Shown here: one piece after another, positions 32,725-41,554 of the stretch
Layout of the letters: each line of letters begins with the position of its first letter
Position numbering within the stretch: position 1 is the stretch's first letter
Assembly (NCBI RefSeq): GCF_001424405.1
Contig: NZ_LMPS01000001.1
Span: 1,547,999 to 1,611,998 of the forward strand
Origin: Dyadobacter sp. Leaf189
GTDB taxonomy: Bacteria; Bacteroidota; Bacteroidia; Cytophagales; Spirosomataceae
Reading direction: 5' to 3'
DNA: 64,000 nt
Translations under genes and position numbers: made by a program
Notes under the pieces: generated by a model
The model's input: only the letters and a program-made list of their open reading frames with translations
What the model was told of the DNA's origin: nothing
The model's database searches: none

Positions 32725-33360
32725 ATGTCTCAAAAGAAGACCAAATTTTACGTAGTGTGGCAGGGCAGGAAGACCGGGGTTTTCACGGACTGGAAAGAAT
32801 GTGAAGCCCAGATCAAAGGCTTTGAAGATGCGCGCTACAAGTCTTTTGAATCCATTGAAGAGGCAGAGAAGGCGATACAGCGGGATTACTGGGAGTTTGT
32901 GACAAAAAAAGAGAGTAAACCTGTGTTGAAAGAGGCGCCTGCTTCGGTAGGTAAGCCCATCAAGAACAGTATCATTGTGGACGCAGCCTGGAACACTGCG
33001 ACCGGCGATATGGAGTACCAGGGGATTTACTATGCAACCGGGAAACGGATTTTTTTGCAGGGACCTTTTAAAGACGGTACCAACAACATTGGCGAGTTTC
33101 TGGCGATCGTACATGCGCTGGCTTACTTGCAGAAAAACGAAAGTGACCTTCCCATTTACAGCGATTCACGCACTGCGATCGGCTGGATCAAGAAAAAGCA
33201 TGCGAATACCAAGCTGGCATTGACACCCAGAAACAAGCCCGTCTTTGAAATGCTCCAACGCGCTGAAAGGTGGCTTGCCAGTAATACTTATCCTAACAAA
33301 ATCCTGAAATGGGAAACGGAGTACTGGGGCGAGAACCCTGCGGACTTTGGAAGAAAATGA
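32725..33360 (+). CDS. Ribonuclease H with viroplasmin (caulimovirus-type) N-terminal domain
   Basis: 211 aa from the ATG at 32725; the longer frame from 32644 would translate the CCTCC-rich repeat and is rejected. Residues 1-50 (KKTKFYVVWQGRKTGVFTDWKECEAQIKGF) form the RNA-binding viroplasmin domain. The RNase H fold follows, with catalytic acids in IIVDAAWNTATGDMEYQG (Asp), IGEFLAIVHAL (Glu) and PIYSDSRTAI (Asp), and a final Asp in WGENPADFGR. It degrades RNA in RNA-DNA hybrids. Its end overlaps a possible early start of the methyltransferase gene. Confidence 0.92.
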   Translation: MSQKKTKFYVVWQGRKTGVFTDWKECEAQIKGFEDARYKSFESIEEAEKAIQRDYWEFVTKKESKPVLKEAPASVGKPIKNSIIVDAAWNTATGDMEYQGIYYATGKRIFLQGPFKDGTNNIGEFLAIVHALAYLQKNESDLPIYSDSRTAIGWIKKKHANTKLALTPRNKPVFEMLQRAERWLASNTYPNKILKWETEYWGENPADFGRK

Positions 33361-33364
33361 AATA

Positions 33365-34087
33365 ATGGCCAGAAACACACATTTCCAGTTCAAGCAATTT
33401 ACTGTGCAGCAGGACCAATGCGCCATGAAAGTGTGCACGGACGCTTGCGTGCTCGGCGCCTGGGTGGACGTTGAGAATGCAGACAGGATACTTGACATTG
33501 GAAGCGGAACAGGATTACTGTCGTTAATGGTTGCGCAAAGAAATACATACGCAGCTATCGACGCCGTTGAAATTGAGGCCGAGGCTTTTTATCAGGCCGG
33601 TGAAAATGTGGAAAACAGTCCGTTCAATGGGCGAATTACATTGTTTCATGCTGCCATTCAGGATTTTACTTCGGAGCATTTATATGATCTGATTATCACA
33701 AATCCGCCATTCTTCCAGTCCGATCTGCGTTCTCCTGCCGGGAAGGTGAACCTGGCGCATCATGCAGAAGCACTTGATTTTGTATCCCTGTTGGCATCAA
33801 TCAAAAGGCTTCTTGCGCCCGAAGGCAGGTTTGTGATTTTGTTGCCGGTAGATGAAGGAAATCAGTTCAGGAAAATGGCAGCTGAACAAAATTGGCGACT
33901 GGACCAGGAACTAACCCTTTTTCACCAAACTGACAAAAAGGCTTTCCGTGTTTTAATGGAGTTTAGAAATGCAGCCAGCCCCACGCGTGATACAGTAACC
34001 GAAACCCTGAACATCTACCAGGAAGACGGAATTACGCACGATCCGAAATTCAGGGAGCTGCTGAAAGACTTTTATTTAAAATTTTGA
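33365..34087 (+). CDS. tRNA1(Val) adenine-N6 methyltransferase-like protein (TrmN6/YfiC)
   Basis: 240 aa from the ATG at 33365; an ATG at 33347 overlaps the RNase H gene and adds six residues not seen in the family. It is a class I SAM-dependent methyltransferase: ILDIGSGTGLLSLMVAQR (SAM motif I) and IITNPPFF (NPPF, typical of N6-adenine methyltransferases). The opening FQFKQFTVQQDQCAMKVCTDACVLGAW is the TrmN6 signature. It methylates A37 of tRNA-Val in E. coli; the same target here is inferred. Confidence 0.9.
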   Translation: MARNTHFQFKQFTVQQDQCAMKVCTDACVLGAWVDVENADRILDIGSGTGLLSLMVAQRNTYAAIDAVEIEAEAFYQAGENVENSPFNGRITLFHAAIQDFTSEHLYDLIITNPPFFQSDLRSPAGKVNLAHHAEALDFVSLLASIKRLLAPEGRFVILLPVDEGNQFRKMAAEQNWRLDQELTLFHQTDKKAFRVLMEFRNAASPTRDTVTETLNIYQEDGITHDPKFRELLKDFYLKF

Positions 34088-34147
34088 TCGGGAAAAAAGC
34101 GAACTTTGCGGCATTATAAATCCAGTCCGCGCCATTGCAGATTATTC

Positions 34148-35119
34148 ATGACCCATTCAGCTATCCAGATATCCGTTATTGTTCCGCTTTATAATGAAGA
34201 CGAATCACTCCCAGAGCTTAGTGAATGGATTGGCCGGGTGATGAACGAAAATGGGTTTTCCTACGAAATACTGTTCATAGATGACGGTAGTAAAGACCAA
34301 TCCTGGGAGGTTATCTCCCGGCTTTCATTAGAAAATGCCAGCATTCGCGGCTTCCGGTTTGTTCGTAATTATGGGAAAACAGCCGCATTACAAACAGGTT
34401 TCCAGGCTGCAAGAGGCGATGTAATTATCACAATGGATGCCGATTTGCAGGATAGTCCTGATGAAATCCCCGAGCTGTACCGGATGATCACGCAGGAGCG
34501 GTACGATCTCGTTTCGGGCTGGAAAAAGAAACGCTTCGATCCCGTTACCAAAACAATCCCTACCAAAATCTTCAATGCAGCAACCAGGAGTATTTCGGGT
34601 GTGTATCTGCATGATTTTAACTGCGGGCTGAAAGCGTACCGTAAAGAGGTGGTCAAGAACATCACGATCTACGGCGAAATGCACCGTTACATTCCGGTAA
34701 TCGCCAAATGGAATGGCTTTGCCAAAATAGGGGAGAAGGTTGTGCAGCATCGTCCACGTAAATACGGGCACACCAAATTTGGTCTGGAACGCTTTATTTT
34801 TGGCTTTCTTGACTTGCTTTCAATTGCCTTTGTGAATAAGTTTGGGCGTCGGCCGATGCATTTATTCGGTAGTCTGGGAACCCTTATGTTTTTTCTGGGA
34901 ACCATTATAGCATTCTGGCTTCTTGGTAAGAAAATATACAATATTTACCATTTGCTGCCTTACCGTAATGTAACCGACAACCCATTATTTTTCCTCGCGC
35001 TTGTTGCGATCATGGTCGGTTCCCAGTTATTTCTTGCAGGTTTTCTGGGTGAGCTCTTTGTTAAACAATCTGTTTCCAAAACAGGTGACTACAACATTTC
35101 TGAGCGGGTGGGGAATTGA
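34148..35119 (+). CDS. GT2 polyprenyl-phosphate glycosyltransferase, GtrB-like
   Basis: 323 aa from the ATG at 34148, which places ISVIVPLYNEDESLPEL at the N-terminus; the longer frame begins with TTG at 34106. It has the GT-A motifs FIDDGSKDQSW and MDADLQDSPDEIP, HDFNCGLKAYRKEV, and two C-terminal transmembrane helices (about 230-295). This is the GtrB/DPM1-like architecture, which attaches a sugar to undecaprenyl phosphate in the inner membrane. It lies outside the main glycan locus, between TrmN6 and ppa, and may serve lipid-A or surface-sugar modification. Confidence 0.9.
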   Translation: MTHSAIQISVIVPLYNEDESLPELSEWIGRVMNENGFSYEILFIDDGSKDQSWEVISRLSLENASIRGFRFVRNYGKTAALQTGFQAARGDVIITMDADLQDSPDEIPELYRMITQERYDLVSGWKKKRFDPVTKTIPTKIFNAATRSISGVYLHDFNCGLKAYRKEVVKNITIYGEMHRYIPVIAKWNGFAKIGEKVVQHRPRKYGHTKFGLERFIFGFLDLLSIAFVNKFGRRPMHLFGSLGTLMFFLGTIIAFWLLGKKIYNIYHLLPYRNVTDNPLFFLALVAIMVGSQLFLAGFLGELFVKQSVSKTGDYNISERVGN

Positions 35120-35172
35120 AACTGAATTTATTTAATCAAAAAAGATAAAAAATATTACCTATTACACAGATA

Positions 35173-35784
35173 ATGATCGCTAACGTACACAAAGCACATC
35201 CCTGGCATGGAATTCCAATGGGAGACAACGCACCCGAGCTTGTAACTGCATTTATTGAAATTGTTCCTACTGATACAGTAAAATACGAAATAGATAAAGC
35301 GACAGGTTACCTGATGATCGACCGGCCGCAAAAGTACTCCAACATCGTTCCCGCGCTTTACGGCTTTATTCCAAAAACTTACTGTGCCGACAAAATCGCT
35401 GCATTGGCGCGCGAGCGTTCAGGTCGCGATGTGACCGAGGGCGATGGTGACCCGCTGGATATCCTGGTATTATGCGAAAAGATCATTTCACACGGGGATA
35501 TCCTTTGTACAGCCAAGCCAATCGGCGGAATTCGCCTGATCGACGGCGGCGAAGCAGATGACAAGATCATTGCTGTGTTAAAAGGAGATGAAGTTTACGG
35601 TGGATTTTCTGATATCGCTGAATTGCCTGAGGGTATCGTAGAGCGTTTGAAACACTACTTCCTTACTTACAAAAACCTTCCGGGAGAAGCTGCTCACATT
35701 GAAATCACCAATGTTTATGGTCGCGATGAGGCATTGGAAGTAATCATGACCTCTGTGGAAGATTACAAACATTCATTCTACTGA
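35173..35784 (+). CDS. ppa: Inorganic pyrophosphatase, class A
   Basis: 203 aa soluble pyrophosphatase that hydrolyses PPi to two phosphates and drives biosynthesis. The signature EGDGDPLDILVL, with its metal-binding Asp cluster, is intact. KYEIDKATGYLMIDRP and the YGFIPKTYC region give the substrate-binding Lys and Tyr residues of family I. The protein is slightly longer than E. coli Ppa (175 aa). A hairpin terminator follows. Confidence 0.95.
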   Translation: MIANVHKAHPWHGIPMGDNAPELVTAFIEIVPTDTVKYEIDKATGYLMIDRPQKYSNIVPALYGFIPKTYCADKIAALARERSGRDVTEGDGDPLDILVLCEKIISHGDILCTAKPIGGIRLIDGGEADDKIIAVLKGDEVYGGFSDIAELPEGIVERLKHYFLTYKNLPGEAAHIEITNVYGRDEALEVIMTSVEDYKHSFY

Positions 35785-35829
35785 GCGTCTGATTTACAGC
35801 CAGAATAGCAGTATAACAATGGAATATTC

Positions 35830-35862
35830 GAGCCGTTTCCGATAGGGACGGCTCTTCTTTTA
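35830..35862 (+). terminator. Rho-independent terminator after ppa
   Basis: GAGCCGT pairs with ACGGCTC, extended by CC/GG across a two-base bulge, with loop GATA. It is followed by a TTCTTTT tract. It lies 46 bp after the ppa stop and before the prfC promoter. Confidence 0.7.
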
Positions 35863-35866
35863 TTCG

Positions 35867-35874
35867 TATCTTTG
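35867..35874 (+). promoter_or_regulatory. Candidate -7 box (TATCTTTG) upstream of prfC
   Basis: TATCTTTG matches TAnnTTTG and sits 50 nt before the prfC ATG, just past the ppa terminator. A convincing -33 TTG is not visible, so confidence is limited. Confidence 0.4.
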
Positions 35875-35923
35875 CGGAAATTTTGAATTATCAGAATCTC
35901 TGAAATCAGTATCTCCATACTTC

Positions 35924-37519
35924 ATGAGTAATATACAGGAAATAAAAAAGCGCCGCACATTTGCGATCATCAGCCACCCCGATGCTGGGAAGACAACCCT
36001 CACGGAAAAGCTGCTGCTATTCGGTGGCGCGATCCAGACGGCCGGGGCGGTTAAGTCAAATAAAATCAAGAAAACAGCGACCTCCGACTTTATGGAGATC
36101 GAAAAACAAAGGGGTATCTCGGTGGCTACTTCCGTGATGACCTTTGAATACAAAGACCTGCTGATCAATATCCTTGATACACCAGGTCATAAGGATTTTG
36201 CAGAAGATACTTACCGGACATTAACGGCTGTCGATAGTGTAATCCTCGTTGTGGATTGCGTGAAAGGCGTTGAGGAACAAACGGAAAGATTAATGGAAGT
36301 GTGCCGGATGCGCAATACGCCCGTTATCATTTTCATCAACAAGCTCGACCGCGAAGGTCAGAACCCGTTTGAACTGCTGGATGAACTTGAAAGCAAGCTG
36401 AGCATCCGCGTTCGTCCGCTCACGTGGCCGATCAATATGGGAGCCAATTTTAAGGGAGTTTACAGCTTGTACGAACAAATGCTGTATTTCTTTAAGATTA
36501 ATAAGACCAAAATCGAAAGCAATGTTGCCAAGGTAAGTCTGGACGATGAAAGCCTGGTGGACCTGGTAGGAGAAAAAGATGCAGAGCAGCTGACTGAGGA
36601 TGTGGAGTTGGTAGAAGGTGTGTACGATGCATTTTCGGAGGAAGCATACCAGAAAGGCGAGCTGGCACCCGTATTTTTCGGCAGTGCGATCAATAACTTT
36701 GGTATCAAAGAATTGCTCGATACGTTTTGCGAAATATCGCCCATTCCACAGCCGCGTCCCACAGATGTGCGCGAAGTAGAACCTACTGAACCAAAATTTA
36801 CAGGTTTTGTATTCAAAATCCACGCGAACCTTGATCCGCGGCACCGCGACCGCATTGCATTCCTGCGCATTTGTTCAGGTAAGTTTGAGCGCGGTAAGTT
36901 TTACAAGCATGTGCGATTGGGTAAAGAAGTACGGTTTTCAAGTCCGTTTACATTTATGGCTTCTGATAAAAGCGTGATGGACGAAGGTTTCCCGGGAGAC
37001 GTGGTGGGACTTTACGATACGGGTAACTTCAAGATAGGCGATACCCTGACAGAAGGGGAAAGCCTGCAATTCTCGGGGATCCCAAGTTTTTCTCCTGAGA
37101 TATTTAAAGAGCTCATTAACATGGACCCGATGAAGTCCAAGCAATTGGAAAAAGGGATTCAGCAGCTTACAGACGAAGGTGTCGCCCAGCTTTTTACATT
37201 GGATCTGGGTAACAGGAAGATTGTGGGTACGGTGGGAGAACTACAATTTGACGTAATCCAATACCGGCTCGAACACGAATACGGCGCCAAATGCCGCTGG
37301 GTACCCATGAACATTTCCCGCGCCTGCTGGCTTACCGCCGACGAAAAGCCGGCAATGGATCAGTTTATCAGACTCAAAGGAAACCAGATCGCCTACGACA
37401 AAGACCGCAACCCAGTTTTCCTAGCCGAATCAGAATGGATGATCCGCATGAACCGCGAGAATAATCCAGCCATTCATTTCCATTTTACTTCGGAGTTTAA
37501 GACAGAAATGGCGATTTAG
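35924..37519 (+). CDS. prfC: Peptide chain release factor 3
   Basis: 531 aa, the normal RF3 length. This GTPase recycles RF1/RF2 from the ribosome after termination. G motifs are G1 [16 protein letters not shown]2 within [15 protein letters not shown]3 [17 protein letters not shown] and G4 [19 protein letters not shown], which is RF3-specific compared with EF-G. Domains II and III follow, with GVAQLFTLD and [21 protein letters not shown]. It has its own probable promoter and no obvious operon partners. Confidence 0.97.
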   Translation: MSNIQEIKKRRTFAIISHPDAGKTTLTEKLLLFGGAIQTAGAVKSNKIKKTATSDFMEIEKQRGISVATSVMTFEYKDLLINILDTPGHKDFAEDTYRTLTAVDSVILVVDCVKGVEEQTERLMEVCRMRNTPVIIFINKLDREGQNPFELLDELESKLSIRVRPLTWPINMGANFKGVYSLYEQMLYFFKINKTKIESNVAKVSLDDESLVDLVGEKDAEQLTEDVELVEGVYDAFSEEAYQKGELAPVFFGSAINNFGIKELLDTFCEISPIPQPRPTDVREVEPTEPKFTGFVFKIHANLDPRHRDRIAFLRICSGKFERGKFYKHVRLGKEVRFSSPFTFMASDKSVMDEGFPGDVVGLYDTGNFKIGDTLTEGESLQFSGIPSFSPEIFKELINMDPMKSKQLEKGIQQLTDEGVAQLFTLDLGNRKIVGTVGELQFDVIQYRLEHEYGAKCRWVPMNISRACWLTADEKPAMDQFIRLKGNQIAYDKDRNPVFLAESEWMIRMNRENNPAIHFHFTSEFKTEMAI

Positions 37520-37538
37520 GCGATGAATGAATGAATTT

Positions 37539-37629
37539 GTCATGCTGAGCTACTTTGTCATGCTGAGCGCAGTCGAAGCACAATGCACTATGCTTCGACC
37601 GCCCGGCGGCCCGGTGCGCTCAGCATGAC
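37539..37629. repeat. REP-like inverted repeat (GTCATGCTGAGC...GCTCAGCATGAC)
   Basis: GTCATGCTGAGCGCAGTCGAAGCA (37557-37580) is mirrored by TGCTTCGACC...GCGCTCAGCATGAC (37591-37629), giving two paired blocks. A shorter partial copy, GTCATGCTGAGC, lies at 37539-37550. The GTCAT-CTGAGCG-AGTCGAAG core is a repeat I recognise from intergenic regions of many bacterial genomes; it behaves like a REP/BIME element. It fills the space between the convergent prfC and Spy-like genes and may also act as a terminator for both. Confidence 0.7.
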
Positions 37630-37639
37630 AAAAGCTAAC

Positions 37640-37999
37640 TTACCTCTTCGGCCGGTCGCCCCGCATTCCTCTTCTGTCTTCCAGCATGGTTTTGTATTTT
37701 TCCTGCTGCTCCACTGTCAGTATTTTCGACAGCTCGTTGTTGAAGGTTTCCATTGAAGCGCGCATTTCTGTGCGGTCTGCATTTTGTGCGTTTCTTAACT
37801 CCTGCATTTTCTGGGCACGGGCAAGGCTCAGGTTGTAAACCTGCTTCTTCTGGTCTTCTGATAAGTTCAGATTCTCGGTGAGCGTTTTGGTCTGGTTTTC
37901 GGCACGCTGCTCCGCTGTCATATTGCCTCCTCCCTGACGCTGTGCAAATCCAGCGAGAGTCGTGAAGGTCAATAGAAATACAAACACGATTTTCTTCAT
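37640..37999 (-). CDS. Small exported Spy/DUF4890-like protein
   Basis: 119 aa with a signal peptide (MKKIVFVFLLTFTTLAGFAQ). The mature protein is highly helical and charged, with two LTxxQ-like units: LNLSEDQKKQVYNL and ILTVEQQEKYKTML. This pattern is shared with Spy/CpxP-type periplasmic chaperones and the Bacteroidota DUF4890 group. It may bind unfolded proteins or metals in the periplasm. The function is inferred from the pattern alone. Confidence 0.75.
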   Translation of the reverse strand: MKKIVFVFLLTFTTLAGFAQRQGGGNMTAEQRAENQTKTLTENLNLSEDQKKQVYNLSLARAQKMQELRNAQNADRTEMRASMETFNNELSKILTVEQQEKYKTMLEDRRGMRGDRPKR

Positions 38000-38089
38000 G
38001 GTTTTTTCATTTAGATACCAGGGTTAGAGTCAAAAACCGTGCTTGGGTTTAAGCGGGTATATTATTAATTATCAGGAACAAAGAAGTAG

Positions 38090-38386
38090 TCAGGCAGTTT
38101 CCAGCAATGTGCGCGTCAGGCTTTCCCATTCTTCTTTCAATGAGCCTTTGAAAACATCAGCTCCTGCGCGCCGGTACCAGTAACCTGCATTGAATGTATC
38201 GCCTTCGACCCTGTGCAGGTAGGCGTGCAGGCGATCGTACTCCCGCGTTCCTTCTGCGCTCTGTGCAATGTTATGTGCCGCTTCCCAGTCGCCTTTGGCA
38301 TCATACCAAAGTGCTTTCAGTAGTTCCGGAATGCCTGCCGGTGGTATTTTGAGTGCGAGTGATTCTTTGAATTGCTCGTAGGTCAT
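38090..38386 (-). CDS. Small conserved hypothetical protein
   Basis: 98 aa from the ATG at 38386 (MTYEQFKESLALK); the frame extends to 38461 but that part looks like untranslated sequence. The segment WYDAKGDWEAAHNIAQ...YDRLHAYLHRVEGDTFNAGYWYRRAG is a pattern I have seen in small soluble proteins of many bacteria, with no known function. It is probably cytosolic. It is divergent from the amidohydrolase gene. Confidence 0.7.
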   Translation of the reverse strand: MTYEQFKESLALKIPPAGIPELLKALWYDAKGDWEAAHNIAQSAEGTREYDRLHAYLHRVEGDTFNAGYWYRRAGADVFKGSLKEEWESLTRTLLETA

Positions 38387-38501
38387 AGCGGGATTAGTTC
38401 TGTTTTTGAATAAAAGAGTGTTTGCAAAAAACTGAAAAAATAAGTCAACATGAAAATTCACGGTGGTATATTGTAAAGTTGTACAGACTCCATCTCTCTT
38501 T

Positions 38502-41500
38502 ATGTTTAAACCATTATCAACCTTACTGGCAGGGCTGATTGTCAGCTTTTATTGTCAAGCACAAGAAACATTCCCGCAGAACGGCGCCTACGATGAGCGA
38601 CCCGGCCGCTTTGCATTTACCAATGCGACTATTGTAGTTGATCCTAAAACCACCATTGAAAATGGTACACTGCTGATCGAAAACGGCACGGTAATCCAGG
38701 CGGGCAAGCAGGTGAAATTACCCGCAGGGGCTGTTACCATTGATTTGAAAGGTAAATACATCTATCCTTCATTGATCGATCTCGACTCGGACTACGGAAT
38801 GCCGGAAGTAAGACGGGAGCGGCCAGCAGGCGGAAGACAAACGCCGCAACTGGAATCCAATAAAAAAGGTGCTTTTGGCTGGAATCAGGCAATCCAGTCT
38901 GAAAATGACGCGAGCCTTATCTTTACACCCGATGCTAAGAAAGCGGCTGATCTGCGCAAAATCGGCTTTGGTACCGTACTGGTTCACCCGCATGATGGTA
39001 TTGTCCGGGGTAATGGAGCAGTAGTTACATTGACTGACGAGCCTGCCAACAAAGCGCTCCTGAACCGGAAAGCATCGGCCCATTTTTCATTCAGTAAAGG
39101 TACTTCTTCGCAGACCTACCCTTCATCCACAATGGGCGTGGTGGCGCTTTTGAGACAAAATTACTACGATGCAGAATGGTACGCACGTACTCCGAAAGCA
39201 AAAGAAGCGAACCTGTCGCTTGAAGCTTTTAACGAGATCAAGAACCTGCCTTCGTTTTTTGAAACAGGAGATAAATACAGTGTGCTCCGTGCAGACAAGG
39301 TAGGGGACGAATTCGGGGTTCAATATATTATCAAAGGCGGCGGCGATGAATACCAGCGCATTAGCGAGATTAAAGCCACGAAGGCGACGCTCATTTTGCC
39401 GGTTCAGTTTCCCGAAGCCTACGACGTAGCTGATCCCTGGGATGCAGATGTGATCAGCATGTCACAACTGAAACATTGGGAAATGGCGCCAAAGAACCCT
39501 GCGGAGGTGGCGAAAGCCGGAATACCGTTTGCATTTACTTCGGCAGGGTTGAAGAATAAAGCCGATTTTCTTAAAAACATTAAAACTGCCATTGAATACG
39601 GGTTGACCAAAGAGAAGGCGCTGGAAGCATTGACTACTTTGCCTGCTGCCCTTATCAAAGCTGAAAACCAGATAGGGAGCCTCAAACCCGGTATGCTTGC
39701 CAATTTCATCATCACCTCGGGGGACTTGTTTAACAAGGATAATGTGATTTATGAAAACTGGGTACAAGGGAAGAAATTCATCATTTCGCCCATCAATGCG
39801 CCTGATATCCGCGGTACCTATTCCTTATCGATCAATAATCAGCCTGGTGGAAAATTGCAGATCAGCGGCTCGGCCGATAAGCCGGAGTATAAAGTAGTCG
39901 TTCAGGATTCCGTGAAAATCACGCCTAAAGCTGTATTATCCAATGAATTGCTGACGCTGACTTACCAGGCCGATAAGAAGGTTCCTGGTACAACCCGGCT
40001 CACTGGCTGGCGCAACGGTACCGGTTTATCAGGAGAAGGTGTACTGCCTTCCGGCTCCGTTGTACCCTGGTCTGCGACACTTACCGAGAAATTCCAGCAG
40101 GTTGCAGCTGCTGACACAGCTGTAGCGAAAATAAAGGAGACCGGCCCAGTCGTATATCCGTTTGTAGGTTTTGGCAATGAAGAATTGCCGAAATCGGAGA
40201 CGGTACTGATCAGGAATGCGACGGTATGGACCAATGAGAAAGAAGGTATCCTGCAAAATTCGGATGTAGTTGTGCAGAATGGAAAAATTACAAAGGTTGG
40301 GAAATCGCTGAATGCGCCTTCTGGAGCAAAGACCATTGATGGTACGGGCAAGCATTTGACGAGCGGCATTATCGATGAGCACTCCCATATCGCATTGTTC
40401 ACGATCAATGAGGGCGGACAAACCAGCTCGGCAGAGGTAAGAATGAGCGATGTGATCAATCCGGATGATATCAATATTTATCGCCAGCTGGCAGGTGGCG
40501 TAACCGCCTCTCATCTACTTCACGGTTCTGCGAATTCCATTGGCGGACAGAGTGCGATGATCAAGTTAAAATGGGGAGCAACCCAGTCGGAAATGTTGGT
40601 GCCGGATGTGAAAACGATCAAGTTTGCATTGGGTGAGAACGTGAAACAGTCTAACTGGGGCGACGTGGCGCGCGTTCGTTTTCCTCAAACCAGAATGGGC
40701 GTAGAACAGGTGTATTTTGATCACTTTTTACGCGCTAAGGAATATGCGAAGAGCTGGAAATCTTTCAACGGTACCTCCAAGAAAGTAGCTGCCAATGCGC
40801 CCAGAAGGGATATTGAGCTGGATGCTTTGGCCGAAATTCTGGACAACCAGCGCTTTATCACCTGTCACTCTTATGTGCAATCGGAGATCAATATGCTTAT
40901 GCATGTAGCGGATTCCCTGAAATTCCGGATCAATACATTCACCCACATCCTGGAAGGTTACAAGCTGGCCGACGGAATGGCGAAGCGTGGAATCGGTGGT
41001 TCAACTTTTGCCGACTGGTGGGCGTACAAAATGGAGGTGAAAGAGGCAATTCCCTACAATGCGGCTTTAATGTACCACGAGGGTGTTACCGTAGCTATTA
41101 ATTCCGATGATGCGGAAATGGCGCGCCGCCTCAATCAGGAAGCAGCCAAGACGGTAGAATATGGTGGAGTTCCGGAAGAAGAAGCATGGAAAATGGTAAC
41201 ACTTAATCCTGCCAAATTGCTGCACGTTGACAATCGAATGGGCAGTATCAAAGCTGGTAAGGATGCTGACCTGGTGCTCTGGAATGCACACCCGCTGTCA
41301 GTTTACGCGCGTCCTGAGTTTACCATGGTCGAGGGAACGGTGTATTTTGACCGTAAAAAGGATGAAGAAAAGCAAAAATCCATGCAGCTCGAAAGAGAAA
41401 AGCTGATTCAAAAGATGCTGAGTGATAAATCGGAAGGAAAACCTACGCAGAAGCCTCAGGCCACGCAGCCTAAAATGTGGCATTGTGAAGACATAGTAGG

Positions 41501-41531
41501 TGTGCACACAGAGCACGAAGGAACCAGGTAA
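38502..41531 (+). CDS. Exported amidohydrolase with duplicated domain; N-terminal copy degenerate
   Basis: 1009 aa from the ATG at 38502, giving the signal peptide MFKPLSTLLAGLIVSFYCQA; the longer frame from 38463 lacks one. There are two amidohydrolase units. The first (about 30-430) has the entry motif as YPSLIDLDSDYG, where the HxH metal pair is lost, and its late region ends in TSAG instead of a metal Asp. The second (about 560-1009) is intact: GIIDEHSHIALF (HxH), CHSYVQSEI, FTHILEGYK, and NSDDAEMARR (metal Asp). A strand-rich linker (about 440-540) separates them. It is probably a periplasmic dipeptidase or imidazolonepropionase-like enzyme; the substrate is unknown. A second amidohydrolase-like gene follows 23 bp downstream. 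Confidence 0.85.
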   Translation: MFKPLSTLLAGLIVSFYCQAQETFPQNGAYDERPGRFAFTNATIVVDPKTTIENGTLLIENGTVIQAGKQVKLPAGAVTIDLKGKYIYPSLIDLDSDYGMPEVRRERPAGGRQTPQLESNKKGAFGWNQAIQSENDASLIFTPDAKKAADLRKIGFGTVLVHPHDGIVRGNGAVVTLTDEPANKALLNRKASAHFSFSKGTSSQTYPSSTMGVVALLRQNYYDAEWYARTPKAKEANLSLEAFNEIKNLPSFFETGDKYSVLRADKVGDEFGVQYIIKGGGDEYQRISEIKATKATLILPVQFPEAYDVADPWDADVISMSQLKHWEMAPKNPAEVAKAGIPFAFTSAGLKNKADFLKNIKTAIEYGLTKEKALEALTTLPAALIKAENQIGSLKPGMLANFIITSGDLFNKDNVIYENWVQGKKFIISPINAPDIRGTYSLSINNQPGGKLQISGSADKPEYKVVVQDSVKITPKAVLSNELLTLTYQADKKVPGTTRLTGWRNGTGLSGEGVLPSGSVVPWSATLTEKFQQVAAADTAVAKIKETGPVVYPFVGFGNEELPKSETVLIRNATVWTNEKEGILQNSDVVVQNGKITKVGKSLNAPSGAKTIDGTGKHLTSGIIDEHSHIALFTINEGGQTSSAEVRMSDVINPDDINIYRQLAGGVTASHLLHGSANSIGGQSAMIKLKWGATQSEMLVPDVKTIKFALGENVKQSNWGDVARVRFPQTRMGVEQVYFDHFLRAKEYAKSWKSFNGTSKKVAANAPRRDIELDALAEILDNQRFITCHSYVQSEINMLMHVADSLKFRINTFTHILEGYKLADGMAKRGIGGSTFADWWAYKMEVKEAIPYNAALMYHEGVTVAINSDDAEMARRLNQEAAKTVEYGGVPEEEAWKMVTLNPAKLLHVDNRMGSIKAGKDADLVLWNAHPLSVYARPEFTMVEGTVYFDRKKDEEKQKSMQLEREKLIQKMLSDKSEGKPTQKPQATQPKMWHCEDIVGVHTEHEGTR

Positions 41532-41554
41532 TTACTCCGTAAATCATCGAAATC

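Noticed and set aside
37539-37629. Insertion sequence ends
   Set aside because: There is no transposase frame and no target duplication; the paired layout fits a REP-like repeat better.
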